Origin: an uncultured Porphyromonas sp.
GTDB taxonomy: Bacteria > Bacteroidota > Bacteroidia > Bacteroidales > Porphyromonadaceae
Assembly: GCA_902465775.1 (NCBI GenBank)
Contig: CABQOJ010000013.1
Span: forward strand, 1-13,594
DNA: 13,594 nt
Direction of reading: 5' to 3'
Position numbers and translations under genes: made by a program. Positions 1 to 7,183 of this stretch are shown here, piece by piece. Position 1 is the stretch's first letter. Each line of letters begins with the position of its first letter. Below the pieces are notes generated by a model. That model worked only from the letters and a program-made list of their open reading frames with translations. It searched no databases and was not told the origin of the DNA.

Positions 1-92
1 CGGACTTATGATTTCATTCTTCCGAAGTTTCATTTCATTCTTCCGAAGTTTCGTTTCTCGCCTCGGTGAAGGATTTCTATTTTCCCTATTTG
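1..92 (+). repeat. Dispersed composite repeat, copy 1 (cut by window start)
   Basis: Two complete 21-bp units start at positions 16 and 37, each containing ATTCTTCCGAAGTTT. The first bases of the window (CGGACTTATGATTT) look like the end of a preceding unit. After the units, at the same 24-bp offset from the last one as in the other two copies, comes a diverged module (CCTCGGTGAAGG from 61, then ATTTTCC). This copy is more divergent than those near 4335 and 10821. It ends a few bases before the stop codon of the LRR gene at 104, so it lies directly downstream of the two-gene LRR unit. The orientation is the same as in the other copies. No terminal inverted repeats or target duplications are visible. 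Confidence 0.7.
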
Positions 93-103
93 CTTGTCTG
101 CGA

Positions 104-1396
104 TTACGGACGATGTAGTTTTGCGGCCAGTTGATTGTTGACTGTTAGGAGCAACGGCCCCGAGATATGCTCGGGAAGCTGGATGAGGAGCTCGCCACTG
201 AGTGATGATTTGCCTGTGTATAGAGGCTCTCCTAGTAAGTTGTAGAGGTTTACTGCACTACGCTCTGGCAGTCCAGATAGAACCAGCGACTCTCCAGACC
301 ATCGGAACTGTATGGACGATGATGGAGAAACGGATTCAATAGTTGTAGTAGCGCCCTCGTATGGGACCCCTTGATGGTCATTGGCTCCTCCACAATAGTC
401 TAGGACTTGCCACCCCTTTTCGGTCGCTTGCGTAGCGGATGCTGTGGTGCAGACATTCTCCTCGTCTTTGTTTCGTGTATTAACCGCAATGAAGCTCCCC
501 GGAGTGGTCGTGCGCTTCGGTAGGGATGCTACTAAGTCGGTCATAGCTTTGTCATGAATCTTATTCCCATGGACTGCTAGCTTGTTCAGCTTAGGCATCT
601 GGCTACAGTCAAGTGTCTCGATGTTGTTGTCTTCACAGTATAGCCAGATCAACTGAGGTAGCTCTTGGTGTGACAGTTGGGCTATCTGATTCTTATAGCA
701 CCATACGACCTTTAGCTGTGGATTGCTCGATAGGTCTAAGCTGCGCAACTGGTTGTCACTACACCATAGCTTCTCTAGGAGTGTGCAGGAGCGCAGGTCG
801 ATCTCCGACAATTTGTTGCTATAGCACTTGAGCGTCTTGAGCTGTGAGAGGGCGGATAGATCTAGCGCTGTCAGCTCATTGTTTGAGCAGGTCAGTTCCT
901 CTAGATGTGTCATAGAGGAGAGGTCTAGCTTGGACAGCTTGTTGTTGGTACACTTGAGCTGTGTCAAGAGAGGCTTGGCAGGGAAGGTGATTTGGGTTAG
1001 CTCGTTGGCGAAGCAGGCAAGCTTCGTCAGAGCTGGGGCTTGGGATAGGTCTAAGGAGGTAAGACTATTCTGAGCGCAATCAAGCTCTACGAGAGAGGAG
1101 CAGTCGGTGATGGTGAGAGAGGTTAGCTCGGCTTGCGAGACTCTCAGAGACTGCACGTCACCTGATATGACGACTTCACGAGCTGAGAGCGTGTACTCGT
1201 GAGGCTCCTTACCAGAGGGGTAGTGCTCCTTAACTCCGCTTAGTGTAATCTCACCTTGATAGGTGATGGAGAGCTGAATGGTCGCACCTGGCTCTCGCAG
1301 TGTGGTAAGGCGTATGGACTGAGCAGAGAGCCCATGGCTCCCTACGAATAGGGTAGCCATGAGACTGAGGATGTATACGAGATGATGTCGTAGCAT
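104..1396 (-). CDS. Exported internalin-like leucine-rich repeat protein with T9SS-like C-terminal tail
   Basis: Predicted surface or secreted protein, 430 aa; LRR proteins of this type usually mediate binding. Residues 1-25 form a signal peptide ending at SAQ. Residues 26-90 are a small beta-rich cap (ITLSG, YTLSAREVVISG). Residues 91-285 hold about nine 21-residue repeats of the form LxxLxCxxNxLxxLDLS, with Cys at a fixed repeat position in most of them, as described for Listeria InlJ. Residues 286-350 form a linker shared with the upstream paralogue (GGANDHQGVPYEG). Residues 352-430 resemble a type A T9SS sorting domain (VNLYNLLGEPLY) but lack the usual Gly-x-Tyr near the end. The ATG start lies 3 bp after the stop of the upstream LRR gene, so co-transcription is likely. 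P. gingivalis InlJ (PG0350) is a plausible relative from memory; the ligand is unknown. Confidence 0.88.
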   Translation of the reverse strand: MLRHHLVYILSLMATLFVGSHGLSAQSIRLTTLREPGATIQLSITYQGEITLSGVKEHYPSGKEPHEYTLSAREVVISGDVQSLRVSQAELTSLTITDCSSLVELDCAQNSLTSLDLSQAPALTKLACFANELTQITFPAKPLLTQLKCTNNKLSKLDLSSMTHLEELTCSNNELTALDLSALSQLKTLKCYSNKLSEIDLRSCTLLEKLWCSDNQLRSLDLSSNPQLKVVWCYKNQIAQLSHQELPQLIWLYCEDNNIETLDCSQMPKLNKLAVHGNKIHDKAMTDLVASLPKRTTTPGSFIAVNTRNKDEENVCTTASATQATEKGWQVLDYCGGANDHQGVPYEGATTTIESVSPSSSIQFRWSGESLVLSGLPERSAVNLYNLLGEPLYTGKSSLSGELLIQLPEHISGPLLLTVNNQLAAKLHRP

Positions 1397-1399
1397 AAA

Positions 1400-4081
1400 C
1401 TAGGGTACAAGGACCTTGTAAGAGTTAGTCCCAATGAGCAAAATGATCGTGCGACCAGTCATGCTGGAGAGCTGTATGCGATGCTCCCCATCAAGAGAAG
1501 GCTCTGCGCAATATAAGATAGAACCATCGACAGCGTATAGTGTCACGGTGTCGGACTCAGCTCCTGTGATAACAAGTGTGTGATCTGCAAGGAGTGCCAC
1601 CTGAGGACGATCTCTATGGGTTATTTGAGTCGTACTTGTGAAGCCCTCAAAAGGAACACCCGCGCCATCGTTGATGCCACCTTGGAAGTCCTTCGGAGTC
1701 CACCCCTTCGCTTTAGCTAGTTCGATGTCCGATACCATTGGATGGTTTTGCTCTTTAGGTGCAGAGCTATTGATGAGCATCAAGTTCTCATAGGTATCCT
1801 GAGGTATCTTGCGTAAGGAGGTCACTAGAGCTGTCATCTCCTCGCCCTTGATTTGGTTTTCGTAGCAGTATAGCTCTTCGAGAGCTCTGTTTTTGCTTAG
1901 ATCTAGTTTGCTTAGTTGATTGACCTGACAGTGTACGTTCTTCAGATCCTGGAGCGAAGTCAGGTCCAGCGCGGATAGTTGATTGTTTGGACACTTAAGC
2001 GTCGTCAGATAGGGGACAGCGCTTAGTTGTAGTGAGGTTAAGCTGTTATTACCACACAGTAGCTCATCCAGATTGGGGACTCCCGAGAGGTCTATTTGCT
2101 TTAGCTGATTGTTTGCACAAGCCACTCTAGTCAAGTAGTCTATTGTCCCTAGTGAGAGCTTGGACAGCTTGTTGTTAGTACAGTCGACACCAGTAAGTGA
2201 TGAGCAAGCAGATAGATCCAGCTCAGACAGACTACAGCCGTAGCACCATAGGGCCATGAGGTTTGTGGCATGAGACAGGTCTAGAGACTTAATCTCCTTA
2301 TTGTTACTACACCACAACTTGCTGAGATCTGGCGTTGCCGAGAGGTCTAAAGCTGTAATCTGGTTGTTGGAGCAGACGAGTATCTCTAAGTGAGGAGCCT
2401 CCTGGAGGTCTAGCTCCTTAATCTCATTGTTACTACAGTCCAGTACGGAGAGTCGGTCACAATCGGACAGTCTGAGGGTTGTAATCTGAGCATCTGTACA
2501 TTCGAGCTCGGTGAGGAGTCCCTCGATAAGGATCGACTGCGCCGTGATGGTGTACTCTTTCTCTTGGTTGTTAGTAGGCTTTTCTTCTAGACCTGTGATC
2601 GTTATCTCGTCATCGTATTTGAGCCTCAGCTTCATCTTAGATCCGACAGGCAGGGCGGTTTCAATAGTCACCCCAGGCTTTTGCTCTACAGCTTGCTCTA
2701 CGATGTTAGAAAAGTCCTGAAAACCCTCAGCTTGTTCATAAAGTCCCTTGGACCCCTTAGGTACAAAGAGGGTCCCCTCTCGGAGGGTAGTGCGATCGAA
2801 GCAAGCTGCAAACGAACGGTCTATTACAGGGGGTGTGGTCGCCTTTATGTAGAGAGCCGTTAGCGGGGTGTAAGCAAAGCATATTCGTCCTATATGCTCG
2901 ATCTTAGACCCTATGGATACGCTCTTGAGAGCTTTGCAAAAGCTCAGAGCCGCCCTGCCGATGCTTCGGACTTCATTGGGGATCTCTAGTGACTTGAGTT
3001 GATTACACTGGAAAAAGGCAGTAGCCTCAATCTCACGGAGAGACTCAGGAAGTATGATACCCTCAAGAGTGCTAACGGCGAAGGCTCCCTCTATGATGCG
3101 CTCTACACCTGCGGGCACTTGATAACTCCCTTCCGTCACCTTGGCCACAGGATAAACAACGAACTGCTTACCATCTGCAGATAGCAGACAGTTGTCGATC
3201 GCCTTATAGTTTGCGCTGTTAGGAGCCACAGTGATTGTTGCCAGAGCTTTGCATTGATAGAAAGCGTTTCGTCCGACCTCTGTCACCGAAGCTGGGATCT
3301 GTAGCGAGGTGAGCTTCTTACAATAGTTAAAGGCTCCATACCCGATCGTCTGCAGCCCCTCGTTCAGGGTCAGTGTCGTAAGGTATGAGCAATTCTCCAT
3401 CGCATTGTCACCAATACGTAATAGGTCAGAGGGGAGCTGTAGTGACGCTGTCTTATAGTGGAGGTGAATCAAAGTCTTATTGACTACATCTATCAGCATC
3501 CCCTCAGCCGAGCGAAAGTTTGTGCTGCCCTCCTCGACCTTGATCTCTCCATAGACTCTAGAGAATGCGCCTTCACCAATTTTGGATAACTGCTTGCCCA
3601 GCAAAATTTGTGGGATCTTCGTACAGTTGTAAAAGGCCTTGTAACCTATCGTTTTGATTTGTCCTTGTAGCTTGAGCTCACTCCTTAGAGATGTACACCC
3701 ATTAAAAGCATAGTCGCCTATAGATGTCAATCCCTCGTTAAGAGTGATTGAGGTCAGCTCCTGGCAGTTGTAATAAGCAGAGTCGCCAATACTCACCAAG
3801 GTGTAGGTTTGCCCATCGTAGGTTACACTGTTAGGCAGGGTTATATCTCCCCAATACTTTATCTCACCGTCTATGGGGACATCCTCTATCGAGCGAGGAA
3901 TTAGGGCCACGGTTTTAGCCTCCTCATCGAGGATCCTAAAGCGCATTTGACAAGACTTGTCGTAAAAGCTGGTCCCTCCATGATCTGATCTCAGATTATG
4001 GTGACTAGCCCAAGCCACAGACATGCTGAAGATCAGCATCAGGGTCATGCAGAGCGTGCGAAGAGCGAGAGTCGATTTCAT
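1400..4081 (-). CDS. BspA-like plus internalin-like double LRR surface protein
   Basis: 893-aa exported protein, probably cell-surface and adhesive by analogy with BspA-family proteins. Residues 1-26 are a signal peptide. Residues 93-465 form a BspA/LRR_5 module with repeats such as SIGDYAFNGCTSL and TIGYGAFNYCKKL, closing with a typical cap (LFVPKGSKGLYEQA). Residues 466-812 are a second module that repeats the whole architecture of the downstream 430-aa protein: cap (DDEITITGLEE, YTITAQSILIEG), about ten 21-residue Cys-containing LRRs (533-745), and linker (GGINDGAGVPFEG). Residues 820-893 are a T9SS-like tail (VTLYAVDGSILY ... SYKVLVP) without the usual Gly-x-Tyr. The ATG start is followed at once by the signal peptide. 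It is the first gene of the LRR pair; the 435-bp region upstream holds a dispersed repeat. The reading frame is intact. Family assignment is secure; ligand and function are unknown. Confidence 0.9.
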   Translation of the reverse strand: MKSTLALRTLCMTLMLIFSMSVAWASHHNLRSDHGGTSFYDKSCQMRFRILDEEAKTVALIPRSIEDVPIDGEIKYWGDITLPNSVTYDGQTYTLVSIGDSAYYNCQELTSITLNEGLTSIGDYAFNGCTSLRSELKLQGQIKTIGYKAFYNCTKIPQILLGKQLSKIGEGAFSRVYGEIKVEEGSTNFRSAEGMLIDVVNKTLIHLHYKTASLQLPSDLLRIGDNAMENCSYLTTLTLNEGLQTIGYGAFNYCKKLTSLQIPASVTEVGRNAFYQCKALATITVAPNSANYKAIDNCLLSADGKQFVVYPVAKVTEGSYQVPAGVERIIEGAFAVSTLEGIILPESLREIEATAFFQCNQLKSLEIPNEVRSIGRAALSFCKALKSVSIGSKIEHIGRICFAYTPLTALYIKATTPPVIDRSFAACFDRTTLREGTLFVPKGSKGLYEQAEGFQDFSNIVEQAVEQKPGVTIETALPVGSKMKLRLKYDDEITITGLEEKPTNNQEKEYTITAQSILIEGLLTELECTDAQITTLRLSDCDRLSVLDCSNNEIKELDLQEAPHLEILVCSNNQITALDLSATPDLSKLWCSNNKEIKSLDLSHATNLMALWCYGCSLSELDLSACSSLTGVDCTNNKLSKLSLGTIDYLTRVACANNQLKQIDLSGVPNLDELLCGNNSLTSLQLSAVPYLTTLKCPNNQLSALDLTSLQDLKNVHCQVNQLSKLDLSKNRALEELYCYENQIKGEEMTALVTSLRKIPQDTYENLMLINSSAPKEQNHPMVSDIELAKAKGWTPKDFQGGINDGAGVPFEGFTSTTQITHRDRPQVALLADHTLVITGAESDTVTLYAVDGSILYCAEPSLDGEHRIQLSSMTGRTIILLIGTNSYKVLVP

Positions 4082-4516
4082 ATCGGTTGTTGGTTTAATG
4101 TTAGTCGTTCGGGGGCGCCTATACTATGCTGTGAGGTTTTGCTTAGGTATATGTCGCAAAAGCCTAGAGCCAGCAAGAGATTTCGAACAGCCACGCTAAT
4201 GTACGAATAAATCCTGAACAAAACGATCTCTCCAGGGTGGGGGAGAGGGCTGATACGTTATAAAACTAGTCTCTACGGAGGAAACCGTGAATTCCTCTGT
4301 GGATATCTTTGTTTTTCCAGTGAGGAGCGGAACAATTCTTCGGAACTTTGATTTCATTCTTCCGAACTTTCATTTCATTCTTCCGAAGTTTTATTTCCCG
4401 TCTCCGTGGAGAAACTTTGTTTTCCAGTGAGCTATTGGGATTTCCTCGGATATCTTCGTGGGCAGCTCCTAGCAGACGGGTTATAATGCGTCAGCCTGGA
4501 GTGGAAGATGTCCACG
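4082..4516. other. Gene-free region between aroK and the LRR gene pair
   Basis: This 435-bp stretch has no convincing gene. It must contain the promoter of the LRR genes on the minus strand, but I found no exact TAnnTTTG box on that strand; the nearest match is TAGTTTTA at about 4260-4267, one base off. A weak hairpin (CTCTCC/GGAGAG, 4228-4247) is present. The right half is occupied by copy 2 of the dispersed composite repeat. Just past the aroK stop is a small GTGGA/TCCAC stem (4501-4515) with no T-tract. A plus-strand open frame across the repeat (4348-4575) starts with TTG and overlaps aroK antisense, so I do not call it a gene. Confidence 0.6.
4290..4470 (+). repeat. Dispersed composite repeat, copy 2
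   Basis: Three tandem 21-bp units begin at 4335, 4356 and 4377, each centred on TTCCGAA or TTCGGAA. They are followed at 4401 by the imperfect palindrome TCTCCGTGGAGA and then by AACTTTGTTTTCCAGTGAG. Related palindrome modules occur about 107 bp upstream (CCTCTGTGGA at 4294, also followed by CTTTGTTTTTCCAGTGAG) and about 40 bp downstream (TTTCCTCGGA at 4441). The core 4335-4438 matches 10821-10924 at 100 of 104 positions by my alignment, with two of the four differences being C/G swaps just after the TTCCGAA centre. The copy sits 77 bp past the aroK stop and upstream of the LRR genes. Confidence 0.85.
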
Positions 4517-5053
4517 TCACTCGGCAGAGCGCACTTGCTGGGCTATCCAGCTGGCTATCTTCGCTTCGGTGTTGATGCCTTGCTTAGCGAGAACCTCCAT
4601 GTCGATGGTGTGGTGAGCGCGGCTGTAGATCGGTTCGCGCAGACGCATTGCCTCCGTGACGTGCTGGAGTAGCTCCTCGCCCGTGAGATGCGCCACCGAG
4701 GGGCGGGTACGCTTGGTGAGCTCTAGCCGCTGAGCTAGCGCCTCACTGCTGTAGCGTAGGTAGAGCACGGTGCCACTCTCTAGCAGTATGTCCATATTGT
4801 CATGGTAGATGGGTAGGCCACCACCTGTAGCGATGACCGCATCGGGGAGTCCAGCGATCTCCTCAAGGATCATCCGCTCTTTCTGGCGAAAGTACTCCTC
4901 ACCGTGCAGCCGAAAGAGGTCGGCCACCCGCTGACGAAAGCGACTCTCGATGTAGATGTCTGTATCTACAAATTCGTATCCGAGTAGCTCCGCCAGCGTA
5001 CGACCTACGGTACTCTTGCCAGCACTCATGTAGCCGATCAGGTAGAGTGTCAT
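4517..5053 (-). CDS. aroK: Shikimate kinase
   Basis: Phosphorylates shikimate to shikimate 3-phosphate using ATP, the fifth step of the chorismate pathway, in the cytoplasm. The 178-aa length is normal for AroK/AroL. Visible motifs in order: Walker A loop GYMSAGKST (residues 7-15); VDTD (29-32), whose last Asp is the expected shikimate and Mg contact; FRxxE (55-59), which supplies a shikimate-binding Arg; the GGG loop (77-79); the lid segment RTRPSV (115-120); and RxxxxY (R138/R139 to Y143), supplying the second substrate Arg. All expected catalytic elements are present. The ATG overlaps the stop of the upstream PgpH-type gene by 4 bp (ATGA), so translational coupling is likely. The next element downstream is the dispersed repeat; no strong terminator is visible. 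Confidence 0.97.
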   Translation of the reverse strand: MTLYLIGYMSAGKSTVGRTLAELLGYEFVDTDIYIESRFRQRVADLFRLHGEEYFRQKERMILEEIAGLPDAVIATGGGLPIYHDNMDILLESGTVLYLRYSSEALAQRLELTKRTRPSVAHLTGEELLQHVTEAMRLREPIYSRAHHTIDMEVLAKQGINTEAKIASWIAQQVRSAE

Positions 5054-7131
5054 CGCTTGAGCTCGGGATAAGCAATACGTGAGTGATAGATGGTAGCGAG
5101 CTTCTCAGCAAAGATGTCCTTGATCGTCTGAACATCCCTAAAGGTCAGCGGCGTATCGTTGAGTAGACCGTCCGCAACGATTGAGTCAATGATCTTATTG
5201 ACATGAGCTATCAAGGTCTCCTTGCTGAGATCCTTGAGGCTACGACTACTCGCTTCGATAGCGTCCGCCAGCATCAGGATACCAGTTTCTTTAGTGTTAG
5301 GATTGGGCCCTGGGTAGGTAAACTTGTCTATATCGACCGTTTCGTCAGGATGCTCGTTACAATACTGATTGTAGAAGTACTTCGTCACCCCTCGTCCGTG
5401 GTGCATGCGGATGAAGTCTTGGATCGCCTGCGGTAGGTTGTGCTTTTGCGCCATGGCCAAGCCGTCGGTCACATGCTTGATGATGACCGCTGCGCTTTCG
5501 GTGGGGGAGAGTTGGTCGTGCGGGTTGATAGCGCCTTGATTCTCCGTAAAGTATGCCGCATTGCGCATCTTGCCGATGTCGTGGTAGAGAGCGCCAGCAC
5601 GTACGAGTCGAGCGTCCGCGCCGATGGCGGTGGCCGCTTCACTTGCTAGGAGAGCCACCTGCATCGAGTGCTGGAAGGTGCCAGGCGCCTGCTCCGAGAG
5701 CTGACGTGGCAGAGGACGATTGACGTCGCTCAGCTCCACGAGCGTAATGTTGGAAACATAGCCAAAGGCACGCTCGATGAGGTAGATGAGCAGGTAGCTA
5801 AACATATTGAAGATCAGGTTGAAGGAGAAGTAGAGCAGGTTGCTCAGGTCATTACTTCCCAGGGCTCCACCCGTCATCAGCGAGTAGCTACAGGTCATCA
5901 CATTGTATATGACGAAGATGAGGAAGGTAGCACGGATGATCTGCGCTCGTGAGGAGAGTGAGCGAAGGCTAAAGACCGCCACCATACCAGCGACAAACTG
6001 TATTACGACAAACTCCAGCGGAAATGATACATAGAGCGCACAGATCAGCACGGTAATGAGAAAAGCATAGATAGCCGTACGAGACTCAAAGAAGGTGCGC
6101 ACCAGTATCGCCACCGAGACAAATGGGATCGCATAGATCCACGCGCCCAGTTCATTGCGAGCGAAGATGATCGCCAAAACCGCATAGATCAGTATCAGCA
6201 GCGAGAGAAAGAGTGTGTTCTTGTACTCCTTAACAATCTGCGGTCGGTAGTAGAAGAGGAAGAACCACAACCCCAGCAGTAGTGAGACTATAATAAGGAA
6301 GGTGCCCACACTCATCGGCAGTACCTGTTGCAGATTACCATCTCGCTGCTCCTCTGTGACACGGCGCAACGACTGCAGGATGTCGTACTGATGCGGACTT
6401 ACGATCTCTCCCTTGCCGATGATGCGCTCGCCCTTTTGCACTACGCCCATAGACTTAGATAGGTTGCGCAGCTCATCATCGATCACCTGTTGTGTCTTAG
6501 CCTCATTGGGATAGACATTGACCTCGATGTACTTGCTTGGGTCAAACTTACGGACGATCGACTTGTTCATCCCCTGGGGCAGTCGCTCGGTAGCTTGCTG
6601 ATACGCTTCCTTAGGAGTCGAGAAGAGCGTCGCAGGCGTCAGACGACTCACCTGATCGGCACTCAGGAGCTTGACCTCCAGCACATCCTCCTGCCTTAGC
6701 TTAGAGGCAGTCTCCTCCTCTATGATACCGTTACGATAGAGATCCCTGAGATAGTCGCGCATATAGAAGTAGTAGGCATCGTCCGTCACCTCACGGCTCC
6801 ACTTACTGGTCCAGTCCTCGTCCCACTTGCGGAGCATCTTACTCCCCGTGATCGTGTCGATCTGATAGTAGGGCAGGACCGTCTGGCGTGCGCTGTCACG
6901 CTCCCGCTGGATCATCTCGTCCGACTTGTAGATCGGGAAGGTAAAAGGCGCCACCAGCAGCTCATCGCCCATCCACGGCTTGCCCTCCACCACTTGATAC
7001 TGAAAGGTTTCCTCGTCATGTGGTGAGAGTAGCGTGATAACCAGCGCCAGCAGGACAAAGGTCAGCAGGGCATACAGGTGCGTCGTCTTAAACTGTGTCA
7101 TAGTCTTGTGTGCTAATGTGGAGGAAGCCAT
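5050..7131 (-). CDS. 7TM-HD family phosphohydrolase (PgpH-type, predicted c-di-AMP phosphodiesterase)
   Basis: Membrane protein of about 693 aa with the PgpH layout. PgpH family members hydrolyse cyclic di-AMP; that substrate is inferred from the family. In the 693-aa form: one N-terminal membrane helix (about 18-36), an extracytoplasmic 7TMR-HDED domain (about 40-265), seven hydrophobic segments (about 271-453), and a cytoplasmic HD domain (about 485-655). The HD metal ligands are all visible: His488 (FQHSMQV), HDIGK at 517-521, ENQGAINPHD, HHG at 577-579 and LADAIEAS with Asp623. The open frame extends to a TTG at 7146, but a -7 promoter box at 7156-7163 would put the transcript start close to 7149. 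I therefore prefer ATG 7131, preceded by GAGGAG; ATG 7101 (MTQFKTTHLY) is a real alternative. The gene is first in a two-gene operon and its stop overlaps aroK. Confidence 0.93.
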   Translation of the reverse strand: MASSTLAHKTMTQFKTTHLYALLTFVLLALVITLLSPHDEETFQYQVVEGKPWMGDELLVAPFTFPIYKSDEMIQRERDSARQTVLPYYQIDTITGSKMLRKWDEDWTSKWSREVTDDAYYFYMRDYLRDLYRNGIIEEETASKLRQEDVLEVKLLSADQVSRLTPATLFSTPKEAYQQATERLPQGMNKSIVRKFDPSKYIEVNVYPNEAKTQQVIDDELRNLSKSMGVVQKGERIIGKGEIVSPHQYDILQSLRRVTEEQRDGNLQQVLPMSVGTFLIIVSLLLGLWFFLFYYRPQIVKEYKNTLFLSLLILIYAVLAIIFARNELGAWIYAIPFVSVAILVRTFFESRTAIYAFLITVLICALYVSFPLEFVVIQFVAGMVAVFSLRSLSSRAQIIRATFLIFVIYNVMTCSYSLMTGGALGSNDLSNLLYFSFNLIFNMFSYLLIYLIERAFGYVSNITLVELSDVNRPLPRQLSEQAPGTFQHSMQVALLASEAATAIGADARLVRAGALYHDIGKMRNAAYFTENQGAINPHDQLSPTESAAVIIKHVTDGLAMAQKHNLPQAIQDFIRMHHGRGVTKYFYNQYCNEHPDETVDIDKFTYPGPNPNTKETGILMLADAIEASSRSLKDLSKETLIAHVNKIIDSIVADGLLNDTPLTFRDVQTIKDIFAEKLATIYHSRIAYPELKR

Positions 7132-7155
7132 TACTCCTCGTGGCAATCTCTACCG

Positions 7156-7163
7156 CAAAGGTA
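7156..7163 (-). promoter_or_regulatory. Bacteroidota -7 promoter box for the PgpH-type gene and aroK
   Basis: The plus strand reads CAAAGGTA, so the minus strand reads TACCTTTG, an exact match to the Bacteroidota -7 consensus TAnnTTTG. It lies 25 bp upstream of ATG 7131 and faces the right way. A clear TTTG/TTG -33 box is not obvious; that position falls at the edge of the 14-bp inverted repeat starting at 7184. Any such 6-base match can occur by chance, but its position between a putative terminator and a start codon supports it. Confidence 0.55.
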
Positions 7164-7183
7164 CTCATTTAGACGGTATAGCC

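Noticed and set aside
4228..4247. CTCTCC/GGAGAG hairpin as a terminator
   Set aside because: The stem is short, lacks a T-run, and no gene ends nearby in the right direction.
4335..4397. Possible CRISPR array from regular short repeats
   Set aside because: The 21-bp units are directly adjacent with no unique spacers, and no cas gene is present.
4501..4515. GTGGA/TCCAC stem after the aroK stop as a terminator
   Set aside because: Only 5 bp of stem and no T-run on the minus strand.
4348..4575. 75-codon plus-strand open frame across repeat copy 2, and an equal-length one at 10813-11040
   Set aside because: The shared sequence is only the nucleotide repeat; the remaining parts are unrelated, the first starts with TTG and runs antisense into aroK. 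The equal lengths are coincidence because the starts differ.
5050..7146. TTG at 7146 as the start of the PgpH-type gene
   Set aside because: It would lie almost at the predicted transcript start, and two downstream ATG codons precede the first membrane helix.
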